64,000 nucleotides of DNA from Streptomyces atroolivaceus (lineage in GTDB: Bacteria > Actinomycetota > Actinomycetes > Streptomycetales > Streptomycetaceae), in assembly GCF_000717025.1 (NCBI RefSeq), contig NZ_JNXG01000015.1, positions 1 through 64,000 on the forward strand. The letters run 5' to 3'. Below, piece by piece: positions 8,225 through 17,192 of this stretch. Numbering within the stretch: position 1 is the stretch's first letter; every line of letters begins with the position of its first letter. The notes under the pieces were generated by a model. The model had not been told where the DNA came from, ran no database searches, and worked only from the letters and a program-made list of their open reading frames with translations. Position numbers and translations under genes: made by a program.

Positions 8225-8692
8225 ATGGGCATCGACGAGGCACGAACCCTCTTCGCCGACCTGCGCGCCAAGGACTCCGCCGTCCCGTCCGAGGAACTCG
8301 ACGCCGTCTGGGCCGCGTTGCCCGTCGTACGCGTCGAGGAGATCCTCGGGGAGTGGCGGGGCGGTGAGTTCGACACCGGGCATCCGCTCAACGGGATGCT
8401 GCAGAAGGCCGGCTGGTACGGCAAGACCTTCCTCTCGGCCGACGACGCGAAGCCGCTCATGATGCGCGGAGAGGACGGCCTGCTCTACAGCGACACCGAA
8501 CTCGGCAAGGGCGAGGCGAGCCTGTGGACGGTCGAGTTCCGGGGCGAGTCGACGGCCACCATGGTCTACGACGGTCAACCGGTGTTCGACCACTTCAAGG
8601 CCGTCGACGACCGCACCCTCATGGGCATCATGAACCGCAAGGGCGTCGGCCCGGACGGACCCTTCTACTACTTCTTCCTCGACCGCGTCTGA
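8225..8692 (+). CDS. DUF4334 (GXWXG) domain protein
   Basis: A 155-residue cytoplasmic protein. The N-terminal half contains the GXWXG-type segment LGEWRGGEFDTGHPLNG and the C-terminal half a beta-rich DUF4334 region ending MNRKGVGPDGPFYYFFLDR. No catalytic role is established for the family; it often sits beside oxidoreductase genes, as here, where an alcohol dehydrogenase follows after 40 bases in the same direction. The ATG at 8225 follows GGAGGG. The upstream sequence ATACATACTACGGATGT is imperfectly symmetrical and could be a repressor site, but this is weak. Confidence 0.88.
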   Translation: MGIDEARTLFADLRAKDSAVPSEELDAVWAALPVVRVEEILGEWRGGEFDTGHPLNGMLQKAGWYGKTFLSADDAKPLMMRGEDGLLYSDTELGKGEASLWTVEFRGESTATMVYDGQPVFDHFKAVDDRTLMGIMNRKGVGPDGPFYYFFLDRV

Positions 8693-8732
8693 GACAGATC
8701 GAGATGCCCGGCCGACAGGGACGGAGCTGGTC

Positions 8733-9827
8733 GTGAAAGCAGCAGTGGTGGACGCGGTGGGCGGCGGATTCGCCCTCCAGGACGTCGACATCGCCGAGCC
8801 CACGCGGCGCGAGGTCCTGGTGGAGGTGAGGGCGTCCGGCCTCTGCCACACCGACCTCACCCTCGCCACCCACGCCTTCGCCGGGTTCCCCCCGCCCATG
8901 GTCCTGGGCCACGAGATCGCCGGTGTCGTCGCCGCCGTAGGCCCGGACGCCCGCGCGTTCGGGGCCGGGGACCACGTCGTCGGCTGCCTCGTCCAGTGGT
9001 GCGGAAGCTGTCCGGCGTGTCTCGACGACAGGCCTTACCAGTGCGGCCGCCCGGAGACCACACTGCGCGACCCCGGGCGTGACGCGCCACGGCTCAGCCG
9101 CGCGGGACGGCCCCTCGCACAGGGCATGGGGCTGGGTGGCTTCGCCCAGCTGGCCCTCGTCCACGAGAACCAGCTGACCGCCGTCCCGCGCCGGATGCCC
9201 TTCGCCCCGGCCGCCCTGCTGGGGTGCGGCGTACTGACCGGTGCGGGATCCGTCCTCAACGGCGCGCGCGTCCGGGCGGGCGAGACCGTGGCCGTGATCG
9301 GCGCAGGGGGCGTCGGGCTGAACGCGGTCGGCGCGGCGAGGATCGCCGGGGCCTCCCGCGTCATCGCGGTCGACGTACAGGACGGCAGACTGCGGCGCGC
9401 CACCGCCTTCGGTGCGACGGATGTGGTCAACTCCGCCACCACGGACGCCGTCACGGCCGTCCGCGAGCTGACCGGCGGCGGAGTCCGGCACGCCTTCGAC
9501 GTCGTCGGCGTGGCCGCGACCACCGAACAGGCACTGCGCATGACCGCCCTCGGGGGCGGCGTGTACGTCGTGGGTCTTGCGGGGAGCGGCGGAGACCTGA
9601 AGCTGTCGCTGCCCCGGCTGCTGCTGCAGCAGAAGAGCATCCAAGGGCTGATCATGGGATCGGGGAACCCACGGCGCGACATCCCCCGTTACGCGGACCT
9701 GTACCTGCGGGGGCACCTGGACCTCGACGCCCTCGTCTCCCGGAAGATCTCCCTGGGCGACATCGACACCGGTTACACCGCCCTCCGGGACCCCGATGTG
9801 GCACGGGTCGTCGTCACGTCCTTCTGA
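8733..9827 (+). CDS. Zinc-dependent alcohol dehydrogenase (medium-chain)
   Basis: A 364-residue NAD(P)-dependent dehydrogenase that interconverts alcohols and aldehydes. The catalytic zinc ligands are visible in GLCHTD (Cys) and GHEIAG (His-Glu), the structural zinc cysteines in CGSCPACLDDRPYQC, and the nucleotide-binding motif in GAGGVGLNAV near residue 190. The arrangement is closest to the Zn-dependent class III/NDMA-type group. It starts with GTG 8733 after GGAG and lies just downstream of the DUF4334 gene, probably in the same transcript. The true substrate cannot be read from sequence. Confidence 0.9.
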   Translation: MKAAVVDAVGGGFALQDVDIAEPTRREVLVEVRASGLCHTDLTLATHAFAGFPPPMVLGHEIAGVVAAVGPDARAFGAGDHVVGCLVQWCGSCPACLDDRPYQCGRPETTLRDPGRDAPRLSRAGRPLAQGMGLGGFAQLALVHENQLTAVPRRMPFAPAALLGCGVLTGAGSVLNGARVRAGETVAVIGAGGVGLNAVGAARIAGASRVIAVDVQDGRLRRATAFGATDVVNSATTDAVTAVRELTGGGVRHAFDVVGVAATTEQALRMTALGGGVYVVGLAGSGGDLKLSLPRLLLQQKSIQGLIMGSGNPRRDIPRYADLYLRGHLDLDALVSRKISLGDIDTGYTALRDPDVARVVVTSF

Positions 9828-10241
9828 GCGTGCGTCCGGGCCCCGATGACTGTGAGGTCCGTCGGCTTCTCGTCGCGGGCGGGCGCGCTGACGGTCGATG
9901 GTTGCCGGATCGGACGCGGAGACCGGACCCGAAGGGCCCGGCACCGACCTCGCCGCCGCCCCGCTCCGGTGGAACAACGGCCGGAGCGCATGGCTCGGTG
10001 AGCGGCCTGAGGCGGCTCCAGCGTTTCGGCCTCGCCGTGCGCGCGAGACGCGGGATGTCCGCCCCGACCGTGCGGTGCGGCCTGTCCGCGTTGCGCGCCT
10101 TCGTGGGCCGCTCGTAAATTGACCCGTGTCCGTCGAGCCGACCGACCCGGCCGCGGCCTGCACAGTCGGTGTCGGCAGGCGCGGCCGCCTTCGGGACGGG
10201 CCGGGCCGGAACCCTCCTCCCACCGCTGAAACCGGGTACGC
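9828..10241. other. 414-base region without a convincing gene
   Basis: No frame here has both a credible start and protein-like composition on either strand; the open frames are arginine/proline-rich shadows. The only structure seen is the hairpin at 10148-10187. The ltrA promoter is presumably in its right-hand half, but no clear -35/-10 pair was recognised. Confidence 0.5.
10148..10187 (+). other. Strong hairpin in the ltrA leader region
   Basis: CGGCCGCGGCCTGC pairs with GCAGGCGCGGCCG with one bulged base and a 13-base loop, ending 54 bases before the ltrA ATG. It could be a terminator of an unseen upstream transcript or a 5' leader structure; there is no T-run. Confidence 0.45.
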
Positions 10242-11438
10242 ATGAGTCAGTCACAATCCGCCTTCGGCGCATGGCACCGGCCGATGGTCGCCCGTCCTGC
10301 CCATGAGCGGCACCGCACGGCGACAGCGCTCGAGCTGTTCTTCGACCTGTGCTTCGTCACCGCCGTCGCCCAGGCGTCGGCGGCCTTCGAGCACGAACTC
10401 GCCGAGGGACACATCGGGCACGGGGTCCTCGGCTACGCGATGGTGTTCTTCGCGATCTGGTGGGCCTGGATGAACTTCACCTGGTTCGCCTCCGCGTACG
10501 ACACCGACGACGTCCCCTACCGGCTGCTGACGCTGGTCCAGATCGCCGGCGCGCTCGTCGTGGCCGCCGGCGCGGCCGAAGCCCTCCAGCAGGAGGACTT
10601 CACCGTCATCACCTGGGGCTACGTCATCATGAGGCTCGCCATGGTCACCCAATGGCTGCGCGCCGCCCGCTCCGACCCCGAACGCCGGCGCTCCTGTGTG
10701 CGCTACGCGGTCGGCATCCTGATCGTGCAGGTCGGCTGGGTCGCCCGGCTGGCCCTGCCGGAGGACTGGGGCCTGCCGACGTTCGCTGTCCTGGTCCTGG
10801 CCGAGATCGCCGTCCCCGCCTGGGCCGAGAGTGCCGCCATGACCACCTGGCACCCTCACCACATCGCCGAACGCTACGGCCTGTTCACCCTCATCGTGCT
10901 CGGCGAGACCATGACCGCGGCCACCGCGGCCGTCCGTACCGCCCTCGACGACGAGGCCGGGCTCGGCGACATCGCGACCCTGGTCGTCGGCGGCGTGCTG
11001 ACCGTGTTCGCCCTGTGGTGGCTCTACTTCTCGCAGAACGCCCCGCAACGGCTCACCGGCCTCAAGGCGGCGCTCCTGTGGGGCTACGGCCACTACCTCG
11101 TCTTCGCCTCGGCTGCCGCGGTCGGCGCGGGACTCGCGGTCAACGTGGCCCACACCACCGGCCACGGTCACCTCTCCGACCACGCGGCCGCTGCGACGTT
11201 CACCGTCCCGGTGGCCGTCTTCATCACCCTGGTGTGGCTGCTGCACCACAGGACGGAGGAGCTGCGCAGCCGCAACGACCTGATCCACCCCGCGGCCGTC
11301 CTCGCCGTGCTGGCCGTGACGTTCACCCCGGCCCCGGTCCTCGCCACCGGTCTCCTGGCCGCCGCGCTCGTCGCCGCCACGCTCGTGGTGGCGGCGCGGG
11401 CGCGCGGCGGGACGGACCTCTCGAAGAGTTCTATGTGA
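10242..11438 (+). CDS. ltrA: LtrA family membrane protein
   Basis: A 398-residue polytopic membrane protein with about ten or eleven hydrophobic helices. The diagnostic LtrA blocks are present: ELFFDLCFV near the amino end and the HIAERYGLFTLIVLGE segment in the middle. The family was named for low-temperature requirement in Listeria, but its molecular function remains unsettled. It stands alone; its 3' end overlaps the convergent FtsX-type permease gene by eight bases, so the two transcripts must interfere or terminate inside each other. Confidence 0.9.
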   Translation: MSQSQSAFGAWHRPMVARPAHERHRTATALELFFDLCFVTAVAQASAAFEHELAEGHIGHGVLGYAMVFFAIWWAWMNFTWFASAYDTDDVPYRLLTLVQIAGALVVAAGAAEALQQEDFTVITWGYVIMRLAMVTQWLRAARSDPERRRSCVRYAVGILIVQVGWVARLALPEDWGLPTFAVLVLAEIAVPAWAESAAMTTWHPHHIAERYGLFTLIVLGETMTAATAAVRTALDDEAGLGDIATLVVGGVLTVFALWWLYFSQNAPQRLTGLKAALLWGYGHYLVFASAAAVGAGLAVNVAHTTGHGHLSDHAAAATFTVPVAVFITLVWLLHHRTEELRSRNDLIHPAAVLAVLAVTFTPAPVLATGLLAAALVAATLVVAARARGGTDLSKSSM

Positions 11439-12762
11439 ACCGCAGTTCGGCCGGGTGGGCCACGCGCCGAAGAAGCGGCAGCGAGGTCGCCGCGGCCAGC
11501 AGGCAGGCCGCGTAGACCGCCACCGGGACGACCAGGGGCAGCAGGGGGACGGGTCCGCCCACGACGGTGGCGTACGCCAGGTACACCACCGTCCCTCCGG
11601 CGCCCGCGAGCAGGAGCGCGGGTGCCAGGGGGAGCGCGGTCTCCAGGAGCGCGGCCCGGGCCAGAACACGGTGCGGCACCCCGGCGGCGGCCTGCGCAGC
11701 AAGGCCCCTGCGGCGGGTCGCCAGTGACTCGGCGGTGCCGACGGCGAGGCCGCAGAGACTGATCGTCAGGGCGACGAGCACGGCGGCTCCGGCGAGGTCG
11801 ATGCCGGTGGTGTAGAAGGCGAGGTCCACCGGACGGTAGCCGTTCGCCCCCAGCGCGGAGAGCAGTACGCCGCGGACCCCGAGGAAGCCCACTCCGACCA
11901 CCGTGACCAGCAGCAGGGCGGCATGGGTACGGGCGGCCGCCCACGGGTCGTGCGCGAGGCGGCTCGCGGCGATGAGCACCGCCGGGCTCTTCGCATGAAG
12001 GGTGAGCCTGCGTCCGACGAACGCCGCGAACGCTCCTGCCGCCCAGATCGCGCCCGCCCCGGTGAGGAGCACCAGGCCCAGGACCAGCAGCGCGAACGGT
12101 GTGACCCCTTTGCCGCCCGGGAACAGAAGCAGCAGTCCCGCCACGGCGATCAGCGCGGCCGCGAGCACGACGCCGAGCGCTGCCCGGCGTCCCCGGTCCG
12201 GACCCGTTCTGCGGACATGGTCGAGCGGCGAAGCGACCACGTGCCGCAGTGCGAAGACGCTCACCGGCGCGGCGACCACCGGCACGGCGAGCACGACCGC
12301 CACGAAGGCCGCCCAGGCCACCGGGGGCGGGGTGTGTCCCGCCACGGCGAGGAGCACGGCGAACGCGGCGAAGCCGGCGGACGAGCCGGCCAGGCAGGCG
12401 AACGCGGACTCCACCGCGGCGAGTCTCCGCACCTGTGCGGGAGACGCCCCGGCGAGCCGCATCCCGGCCATCCGGCGATGACGGTGCACGGCGCCGATAC
12501 GCGCGCACTGGCCGAGGAAGCCCAGCACCGGGACCAGCAGGAGCACGAGCGTGAGCACCACCCCCGCACGCTCGCCGGGCCGGTCGAGCAGCCCGTGGGC
12601 GTACGGGATGGAGACCTGCCCCCGCACGGCGGCGATCGTCGCCGCCGCGAGGGCGAATCCCGTGGCGAGCAGAGCGCCCAGGAGGGTGAGCGAGAATCTC
12701 CACCACTCGCGACGGTCGGAGCCCCGCGCGAGGATCCAGGCGATGCGGATGTCAGCCTTCAC
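11431..12762 (-). CDS. FtsX-type ABC transporter permease
   Basis: A 443-residue integral membrane protein with the FtsX/MacB-like layout: an N-terminal helix (RFSLTLLGALLATGFALA), a long extracytoplasmic portion and clusters of helices, including two copies of the four-helix FtsX core (about 80-180 and 285-440). It pairs with the ATPase encoded immediately upstream, whose end overlaps its start by 11 bases. Systems of this type are mechanotransmission or efflux machines for peptides, lipoproteins or antibiotics rather than importers. Its 3' end overlaps convergent ltrA. Confidence 0.85.
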   Translation of the reverse strand: MKADIRIAWILARGSDRREWWRFSLTLLGALLATGFALAAATIAAVRGQVSIPYAHGLLDRPGERAGVVLTLVLLLVPVLGFLGQCARIGAVHRHRRMAGMRLAGASPAQVRRLAAVESAFACLAGSSAGFAAFAVLLAVAGHTPPPVAWAAFVAVVLAVPVVAAPVSVFALRHVVASPLDHVRRTGPDRGRRAALGVVLAAALIAVAGLLLLFPGGKGVTPFALLVLGLVLLTGAGAIWAAGAFAAFVGRRLTLHAKSPAVLIAASRLAHDPWAAARTHAALLLVTVVGVGFLGVRGVLLSALGANGYRPVDLAFYTTGIDLAGAAVLVALTISLCGLAVGTAESLATRRRGLAAQAAAGVPHRVLARAALLETALPLAPALLLAGAGGTVVYLAYATVVGGPVPLLPLVVPVAVYAACLLAAATSLPLLRRVAHPAELRFT

Positions 12763-13492
12763 GGCGAGCCGCCTCCTGACCGAGGACGGCGGCCGGGCCC
12801 GAGTGGACGACGCCGTCCCGCAAGCCCACCTCGCGGTCCGCGTAGGCCGCGATCTGCGCGTCGTGGGTGATCAGCAGCACCGCCGTGCCCGCCTCCCGCG
12901 CGGTGTGCACCAGAGCGGTCATCACCTGTTCCCCGGCGAGGGTGTCCAGGGCCCCGGTCGGCTCGTCCGCGAAGACCGCCCTGGGCCCGGTGACCAAGGC
13001 GCGTGCCAGAGCGACCCGTTGGCTCTGGCCGCCGCTCATCCCACCTGGGCGCAGGTCGGCCTGCCCCCGGACACCGAAGCGCTCCAGCCACTCCCCCGCC
13101 GTCCGGTGAGCGTGACCGCGACGGGCCCCGGCGAGCAGCAGCGGCAGCGCCACGTTGTCGAGCGCGGTGAGCTCGGGGATCAACTGCCCGAACTGGAACA
13201 CCACCCCGAAGTCGCGGCGCCGCAGCTCGCTGAGCCGCTGCTCGGGCAGCAGGCCGAGCTCCTCGCCCCCGTAGGTGACGGCACCCTCGTCGGGGCGGAC
13301 GATGCCCGAAAGGCAGTGCAGCAGGGTGGACTTGCCGCTGCCGCTCGTACCGGTGACGGCCAGGATCTCACCCTCGTGGAGGTCCAGGGAAGCTCCCCGC
13401 AGCGCCTCCGTCCTTCCGTACGACTTCCGCAGACCGCGCGCCGAGATCAGCACGCCCGCCCCCGATAAGGGCTGTTCGGTCGGTGTGTTCAT
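12752..13492 (-). CDS. ABC transporter ATPase (MacB/LolD-like)
   Basis: A 246-residue ATPase with Walker A GTSGSGKST, Q-loop FQFGQLIPE, signature MSGGQSQR, Walker B AVFADEPTGALD and H-loop LITHD. The DEPTGALD motif and size are typical of ATPases that pair with FtsX-like permeases. The start at 13492 makes an ATGA overlap with the preceding padR gene, showing translational coupling in a padR-ATPase-permease operon. The regulator gene being first suggests autoregulated induction by a toxic ligand. Confidence 0.93.
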   Translation of the reverse strand: MNTPTEQPLSGAGVLISARGLRKSYGRTEALRGASLDLHEGEILAVTGTSGSGKSTLLHCLSGIVRPDEGAVTYGGEELGLLPEQRLSELRRRDFGVVFQFGQLIPELTALDNVALPLLLAGARRGHAHRTAGEWLERFGVRGQADLRPGGMSGGQSQRVALARALVTGPRAVFADEPTGALDTLAGEQVMTALVHTAREAGTAVLLITHDAQIAAYADREVGLRDGVVHSGPAAVLGQEAARREG

Positions 13493-14058
13493 GATCCGTT
13501 GACCTCCGCGGTCAGGGTGTCGATGCGAGCGGTGGTAGTGGTCATCCACCGCACGTCGGCGTCGAGATGGGCCAGGGCGTAGTCGGCGGCGAGCACCGTG
13601 CTGAGATCGGCGCCCGGCGTGGTCTTGAGCGCGGTGAGTTCCCTCATCCGCTCCATGTGGGCGGCGCGCTGTGCCCTGAGATGCGCGGCCGCGTCCGGTT
13701 CCGGTCCGTCCTGGGCTCCGCCCGGACCCGCTGCCGCTACGAGGATCGAGACCACGACCTTGGCGAAGATCTCGTTCGTCACGAAGGGGGCGGGCGCGGT
13801 GATCTCCTGGGCCCACCGGCCCAGTTCGTGCGAACCCTCGGCCGTCGAGCGGTAGAGGGTGCGCTCCGGTCCACCGTCGGAGCCGGTGCCCTCGACCGCG
13901 GCCAGACCGTCACGCACGAGGCGTTGCAGCGTTGTGTAGACCTGCCCGTAGGCGAGCGGGCGTGCCTGCGGGAAACGTGCGTCGTACTGCCGCTTCAGTT
14001 CGTAGCCGTGGGAGGGACCGGCTGCGAGCAGGCCCAGAAGTACATGACGGGTACTCAT
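13489..14058 (-). CDS. PadR-family transcriptional regulator
   Basis: A 189-residue repressor. The N-terminal winged helix carries the PadR signature VLLGLLAAGPSHGYELKR and LAYGQVYTTLQRLVRDGLA; the C-terminal half is a helical dimerisation region. PadR proteins bind palindromes near their own promoter and release on binding phenolics or drugs. The gene heads the ABC transporter operon. The ATG at 14058 is preferred to GTG 14064 because the -10 box ends at 14067, leaving only room for a leaderless start at the ATG. Confidence 0.92.
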   Translation of the reverse strand: MSTRHVLLGLLAAGPSHGYELKRQYDARFPQARPLAYGQVYTTLQRLVRDGLAAVEGTGSDGGPERTLYRSTAEGSHELGRWAQEITAPAPFVTNEIFAKVVVSILVAAAGPGGAQDGPEPDAAAHLRAQRAAHMERMRELTALKTTPGADLSTVLAADYALAHLDADVRWMTTTTARIDTLTAEVNGS

Positions 14059-14066
14059 GTGCACAC

Positions 14067-14094
14067 TCTATACTCAGTACATGTACTGAGTGAA
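14067..14094 (-). promoter_or_regulatory. padR operon promoter with a 20-base perfect palindrome
   Basis: On the minus strand TTCACT (14089-14094) and TATAGA (14067-14072) are spaced by 16 bases. The spacer and flanks are occupied by the perfect palindrome ACTCAGTACATGTACTGAGT (14072-14091). A repressor bound here would occlude both boxes, so this is the likely PadR operator and the gene is likely autoregulated. Confidence 0.82.
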
Positions 14095-14160
14095 TAGTTA
14101 GTCGCGGGTCGACCGGCTGCCGTCGCAGAGAACGCCGTCAGCCGCCGTCGCCGAGAAACG

Positions 14161-14198
14161 CCGTCAGCCGCCGTGGCGGGTGCCACGGCGGCTGACGG
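14161..14198 (-). terminator. Terminator of the betaine operon
   Basis: A perfect 17-base stem (CCGTCAGCCGCCGTGGC and complement) with loop GGGT, 26 bases after the stop of the binding-protein gene. A partial copy of the left arm (CGCCGTCAGCCGCCGT) also occurs just beyond it, near 14131-14147. Confidence 0.85.
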
Positions 14199-14224
14199 CG
14201 AGCCTGAGGGAACCTCCGGTCAGG

Positions 14225-15208
14225 TCACCGGGCCAGCCACTTCTTCCAGGTGTCCGGGTGCTTCTCGATCCAGCGGTCCGCCGCCTCGTCGGGGGACAGC
14301 CGTTCGGAGGCGATCAGTTCGGCGACCTCGTTCTGGTCCTTCTCCGACCACTTGAACTTCTTCAGGAAGGCCGCCGCGTCGCCGCCGCGCTTCGCGAAGT
14401 CCGCGTTGAGGTACTTCTGGAGCGGGGTCGTCGGATAGGCGCAGTCGATGTCCGCCGGGTCCTTGGCCGCGCAGGCTTCGGAGTACTCCGGGAGCTTCAC
14501 CTCGACCATCGGTACCTCGTTGAACAGCCACTGCGGCTGGTACCAGTAGCTGAGGAAGGGCTTCTTCTCCTTGGCGAACTGCTGCATCTGGGTGATCTGC
14601 GCCGCCTCGGAGCCCGCGAAGACGACCTTGTAGTCCAGGTCCAGGTTCTTCACCAGCGCCTTGTCGTTGGTGACGTAGGACGGCGAACCGTCCATCAGCT
14701 GGCCCTTGTCACCGCTCTCCGGGGTACGCAGCTCGTCGGCGTACTTGTCGAGGTTCTTCCAGTCGGTGACGTCGGGGTGCTCGTCCGCCCAGTACTTGGG
14801 GACGAACCAGCCGATGTGACCCGTGACCCCGAGGTCGCCCCCCGGGACGATGGTCTTCTTGTCCTTGACGTACAGCTGCTCCTGGTCGGGGTGGCCCCAG
14901 TCTTCCAGGATGGCGTCCACCCGGCCCTGGCTGAGGGCGTCCCAGGCGGGTACCTCGTCCGTCTGGACGAGGTCGACGCGGTACCCGAGCTCGTCCGCCA
15001 GGATCTTCCGCGCGACGGCCACGTTGGCCTGCGCGCCGACCCAGGACTGGACGGAGAGGGTGACGGTCTTGATGTCGGCGGGGGCCGCGAACGGGGAGGC
15101 CTGCTTGGTCATGTCCGCCGCACCGCATCCGGTGACGGCCAGCAGCGCGCCGGCCGAGGCGACGGTCGCGGAGGCACGGAGGCGGGCGTGGGTACGGGTG
15201 CGAGCCAT
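14225..15208 (-). CDS. Glycine betaine/choline ABC transporter substrate-binding lipoprotein
   Basis: A 327-residue lipoprotein. The signal peptide ends in the lipobox LAVTGC, so the mature protein is lipid-anchored outside the membrane. The OpuAC/ProX-type fold is indicated by VTLSVQSWVGAQANVAV, the ligand-region DWGHPDQEQLY and GWFVPKYWADEHP, and aromatic residues in SYWYQPQW that would form a cage around a quaternary ammonium group. It is the last gene of the operon and starts right after the permease gene. Specificity for betaine rather than choline is not certain, but both fit the betA/betB neighbours. Confidence 0.93.
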   Translation of the reverse strand: MARTRTHARLRASATVASAGALLAVTGCGAADMTKQASPFAAPADIKTVTLSVQSWVGAQANVAVARKILADELGYRVDLVQTDEVPAWDALSQGRVDAILEDWGHPDQEQLYVKDKKTIVPGGDLGVTGHIGWFVPKYWADEHPDVTDWKNLDKYADELRTPESGDKGQLMDGSPSYVTNDKALVKNLDLDYKVVFAGSEAAQITQMQQFAKEKKPFLSYWYQPQWLFNEVPMVEVKLPEYSEACAAKDPADIDCAYPTTPLQKYLNADFAKRGGDAAAFLKKFKWSEKDQNEVAELIASERLSPDEAADRWIEKHPDTWKKWLAR

Positions 15209-15209
15209 G

Positions 15210-17192
15210 TCAGCTCTCCTTCCGCTGACGACGGGCGGTGGGCTGGGTGACCCGGTCCAGCATCAGTCCGAGGCAGACGATGGCGGCACCCGCCACGAGA
15301 CCGGTGGCCAGGTCGCCCTGGGCGAGGCCGAAGACGACTTCGTAGCCGAGTGCGCCGGAGCCGACGAGCCCGCCGATGATGACGACCGCGAGGACCAGGA
15401 CGACGCCCTGGTTGACGGCCAGCAACAGCGCGGGCCTGGCCAGCGGGATCTGGACCTGGCGCAGTTGCTGGCCACTGGTGGCGCCGAGCGAGCGGGCGCA
15501 CTCCATGGCGGCGGGGTCGACACCCCGCAGGCCCTGGGTCGTGATGCGTACGACGGCAGGCAGCGCGTAGACGACCGCTGCCGCGGCGGCGGGGGCCCGG
15601 CCCACGCCGAAGAGGGCGACGACCGGGATGAGGTAGACGAACTGCGGCATGGTCTGGAAGACGTCCAGGACGGGTCGCAGCAGCCGTTCGAGGCGACGGC
15701 TGCGCGCGGCGCCGACGGCGATGCCGAAGCCCAGGACGAGCGTGACGGCGACGGCGGCGACGACCTGGCTGAGCGTGTCCATCGACAGGTCCCAGACGCC
15801 GAGGACCCCGATGGCGGCCATGGCCAGCACGGCGGTGAGCGCGGTGCGCCAGGTCCCGATGGTCCACGCGAGGGCGGCGACGGTCAGCAGCACGGCCCAC
15901 CAGGGCAGACCCTGCAGTCCGTCGCGCAGCGGGTTGAGGATCCAGCTGGTGAAGTGGGCGGCCCAGTCGGCGGTGCCTCCGATGACGGGGATGCCGGTGT
16001 AGAGGTGGTCGACCATCCAGTCCTTGGCGGTGTTGACCGGTTCCGCGATGCCCACGATGGCGTCCTCGGGCCAGATGCGGCCCCCGGTGAAGCGGCCCAC
16101 GACGGCGACGGCCGCGGCGATCAGCGCGGCGAGCGCCCAGCCGCGCACCCCGCGCAGCGCGGCGGGACCGGTGGGCTCGGTGCCGGCCTTCCGGCCCGCT
16201 GCCTCGGTCGTACGGTCCAGGACGACGGCCAGCAGCACGATGGGGATGCCCGCGGCGAGCGCGGCGCCGACGTCGACGGAGGAGAGCGCCTGGTAGACGC
16301 GGTCGCCGAGACCGCCGGCGCCGATGACGGACGCGATGACGGCCATGGACAGCGCCATCATGATGGTCTGGTTGAGGCCGAGCAGCAGCTCCTTGCGGGC
16401 CAGCGGCAGCCGGGCGCTCAGCAGGCGCTGGCGGCCGGTCGCACCGAGCGAGGCGACGGCTTCCATGACGCCCGCGTCGGCTCCGCGCAGTCCGAGCGCG
16501 GTGAGCCGGGCCATCGGCGGGGCCGCGTAGACGACGGTCGCGAGGACCGCACCGGGCACCCCGATGCCGAAGACCAGCACCACGGGCAGCAGATAGGCGA
16601 AGGCGGGCAGCACCTGCATGGTGTCCAGGACGGGGCGCAGGACACGGAACGTACGGTCCGAGAGGCCGGCGGCGAGCCCGAGCAGCAGACCCAGCACCAC
16701 GGAGGCGAGGACCGCGACCGTCATCAGGGCGAGGGTCTGCATGGTCGGCACCCACATGCCGAGCAGCCCGCAGACCAGGAAGGACAGTCCGGCGGTCAGG
16801 GCGAGGCGCCATCCGGCCGCCCGCCAGGCGACGAGCGCGGCGACGGCGGCGACCCCGGCCCAGCCGAGGGCGAGCAGTGCGAGGTAGACGCCACGCACCG
16901 AGAGGACGACCGCGTTGCTGATGTGGCCGAAGAAGTAGAGGAACAGCGGGTGGCTGTCGCGGTTGCCGATGATCCAGTCGTTGACCTCTCCGAGCGGCCC
17001 GCTCAGGTCGACGGTCAGGGCCCCGGGCCAGACCCCGCCGCCCCAGCGGGCCTGCGCGAAGGGCACGGCCACGGCGGCGATCACCAGCAGCAGCAGGAGC
17101 TTGCCGAGTGCGGGCCGGTCGCGCAGGGCTGCGAGCGGGCGGCTGCCCGGGGGCCCGGAGGCGGTACGGGTGGTGGCTTGGGCGGTGGCCAT
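15210..17192 (-). CDS. Fused double ABC permease for glycine betaine/choline
   Basis: A 660-residue membrane protein made of two ProW/OpuAB-like permease units in tandem. Unit one spans about 60-320 and unit two about 370-650; each has the coupling motif (EAVASLGATGRQRLLSARLPLA near 230 and ECARSLGATSGQQLRQVQIPLA near 565) that contacts the ATPase. Such permeases are usually homodimers of about 280 residues, so this gene encodes both halves as a covalent pseudo-dimer. It sits between the ATPase and binding-protein genes, overlapping the ATPase stop by one base. Confidence 0.92.
   Translation of the reverse strand: MATAQATTRTASGPPGSRPLAALRDRPALGKLLLLLVIAAVAVPFAQARWGGGVWPGALTVDLSGPLGEVNDWIIGNRDSHPLFLYFFGHISNAVVLSVRGVYLALLALGWAGVAAVAALVAWRAAGWRLALTAGLSFLVCGLLGMWVPTMQTLALMTVAVLASVVLGLLLGLAAGLSDRTFRVLRPVLDTMQVLPAFAYLLPVVLVFGIGVPGAVLATVVYAAPPMARLTALGLRGADAGVMEAVASLGATGRQRLLSARLPLARKELLLGLNQTIMMALSMAVIASVIGAGGLGDRVYQALSSVDVGAALAAGIPIVLLAVVLDRTTEAAGRKAGTEPTGPAALRGVRGWALAALIAAAVAVVGRFTGGRIWPEDAIVGIAEPVNTAKDWMVDHLYTGIPVIGGTADWAAHFTSWILNPLRDGLQGLPWWAVLLTVAALAWTIGTWRTALTAVLAMAAIGVLGVWDLSMDTLSQVVAAVAVTLVLGFGIAVGAARSRRLERLLRPVLDVFQTMPQFVYLIPVVALFGVGRAPAAAAAVVYALPAVVRITTQGLRGVDPAAMECARSLGATSGQQLRQVQIPLARPALLLAVNQGVVLVLAVVIIGGLVGSGALGYEVVFGLAQGDLATGLVAGAAIVCLGLMLDRVTQPTARRQRKES

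Noticed and set aside
13075..13090. GAAGCGCT stretches elsewhere (for example near 1015, 13075 and 24068) as further LacI boxes
   Set aside because: They keep only one half-site, lie inside coding sequence and lack the palindromic second half.
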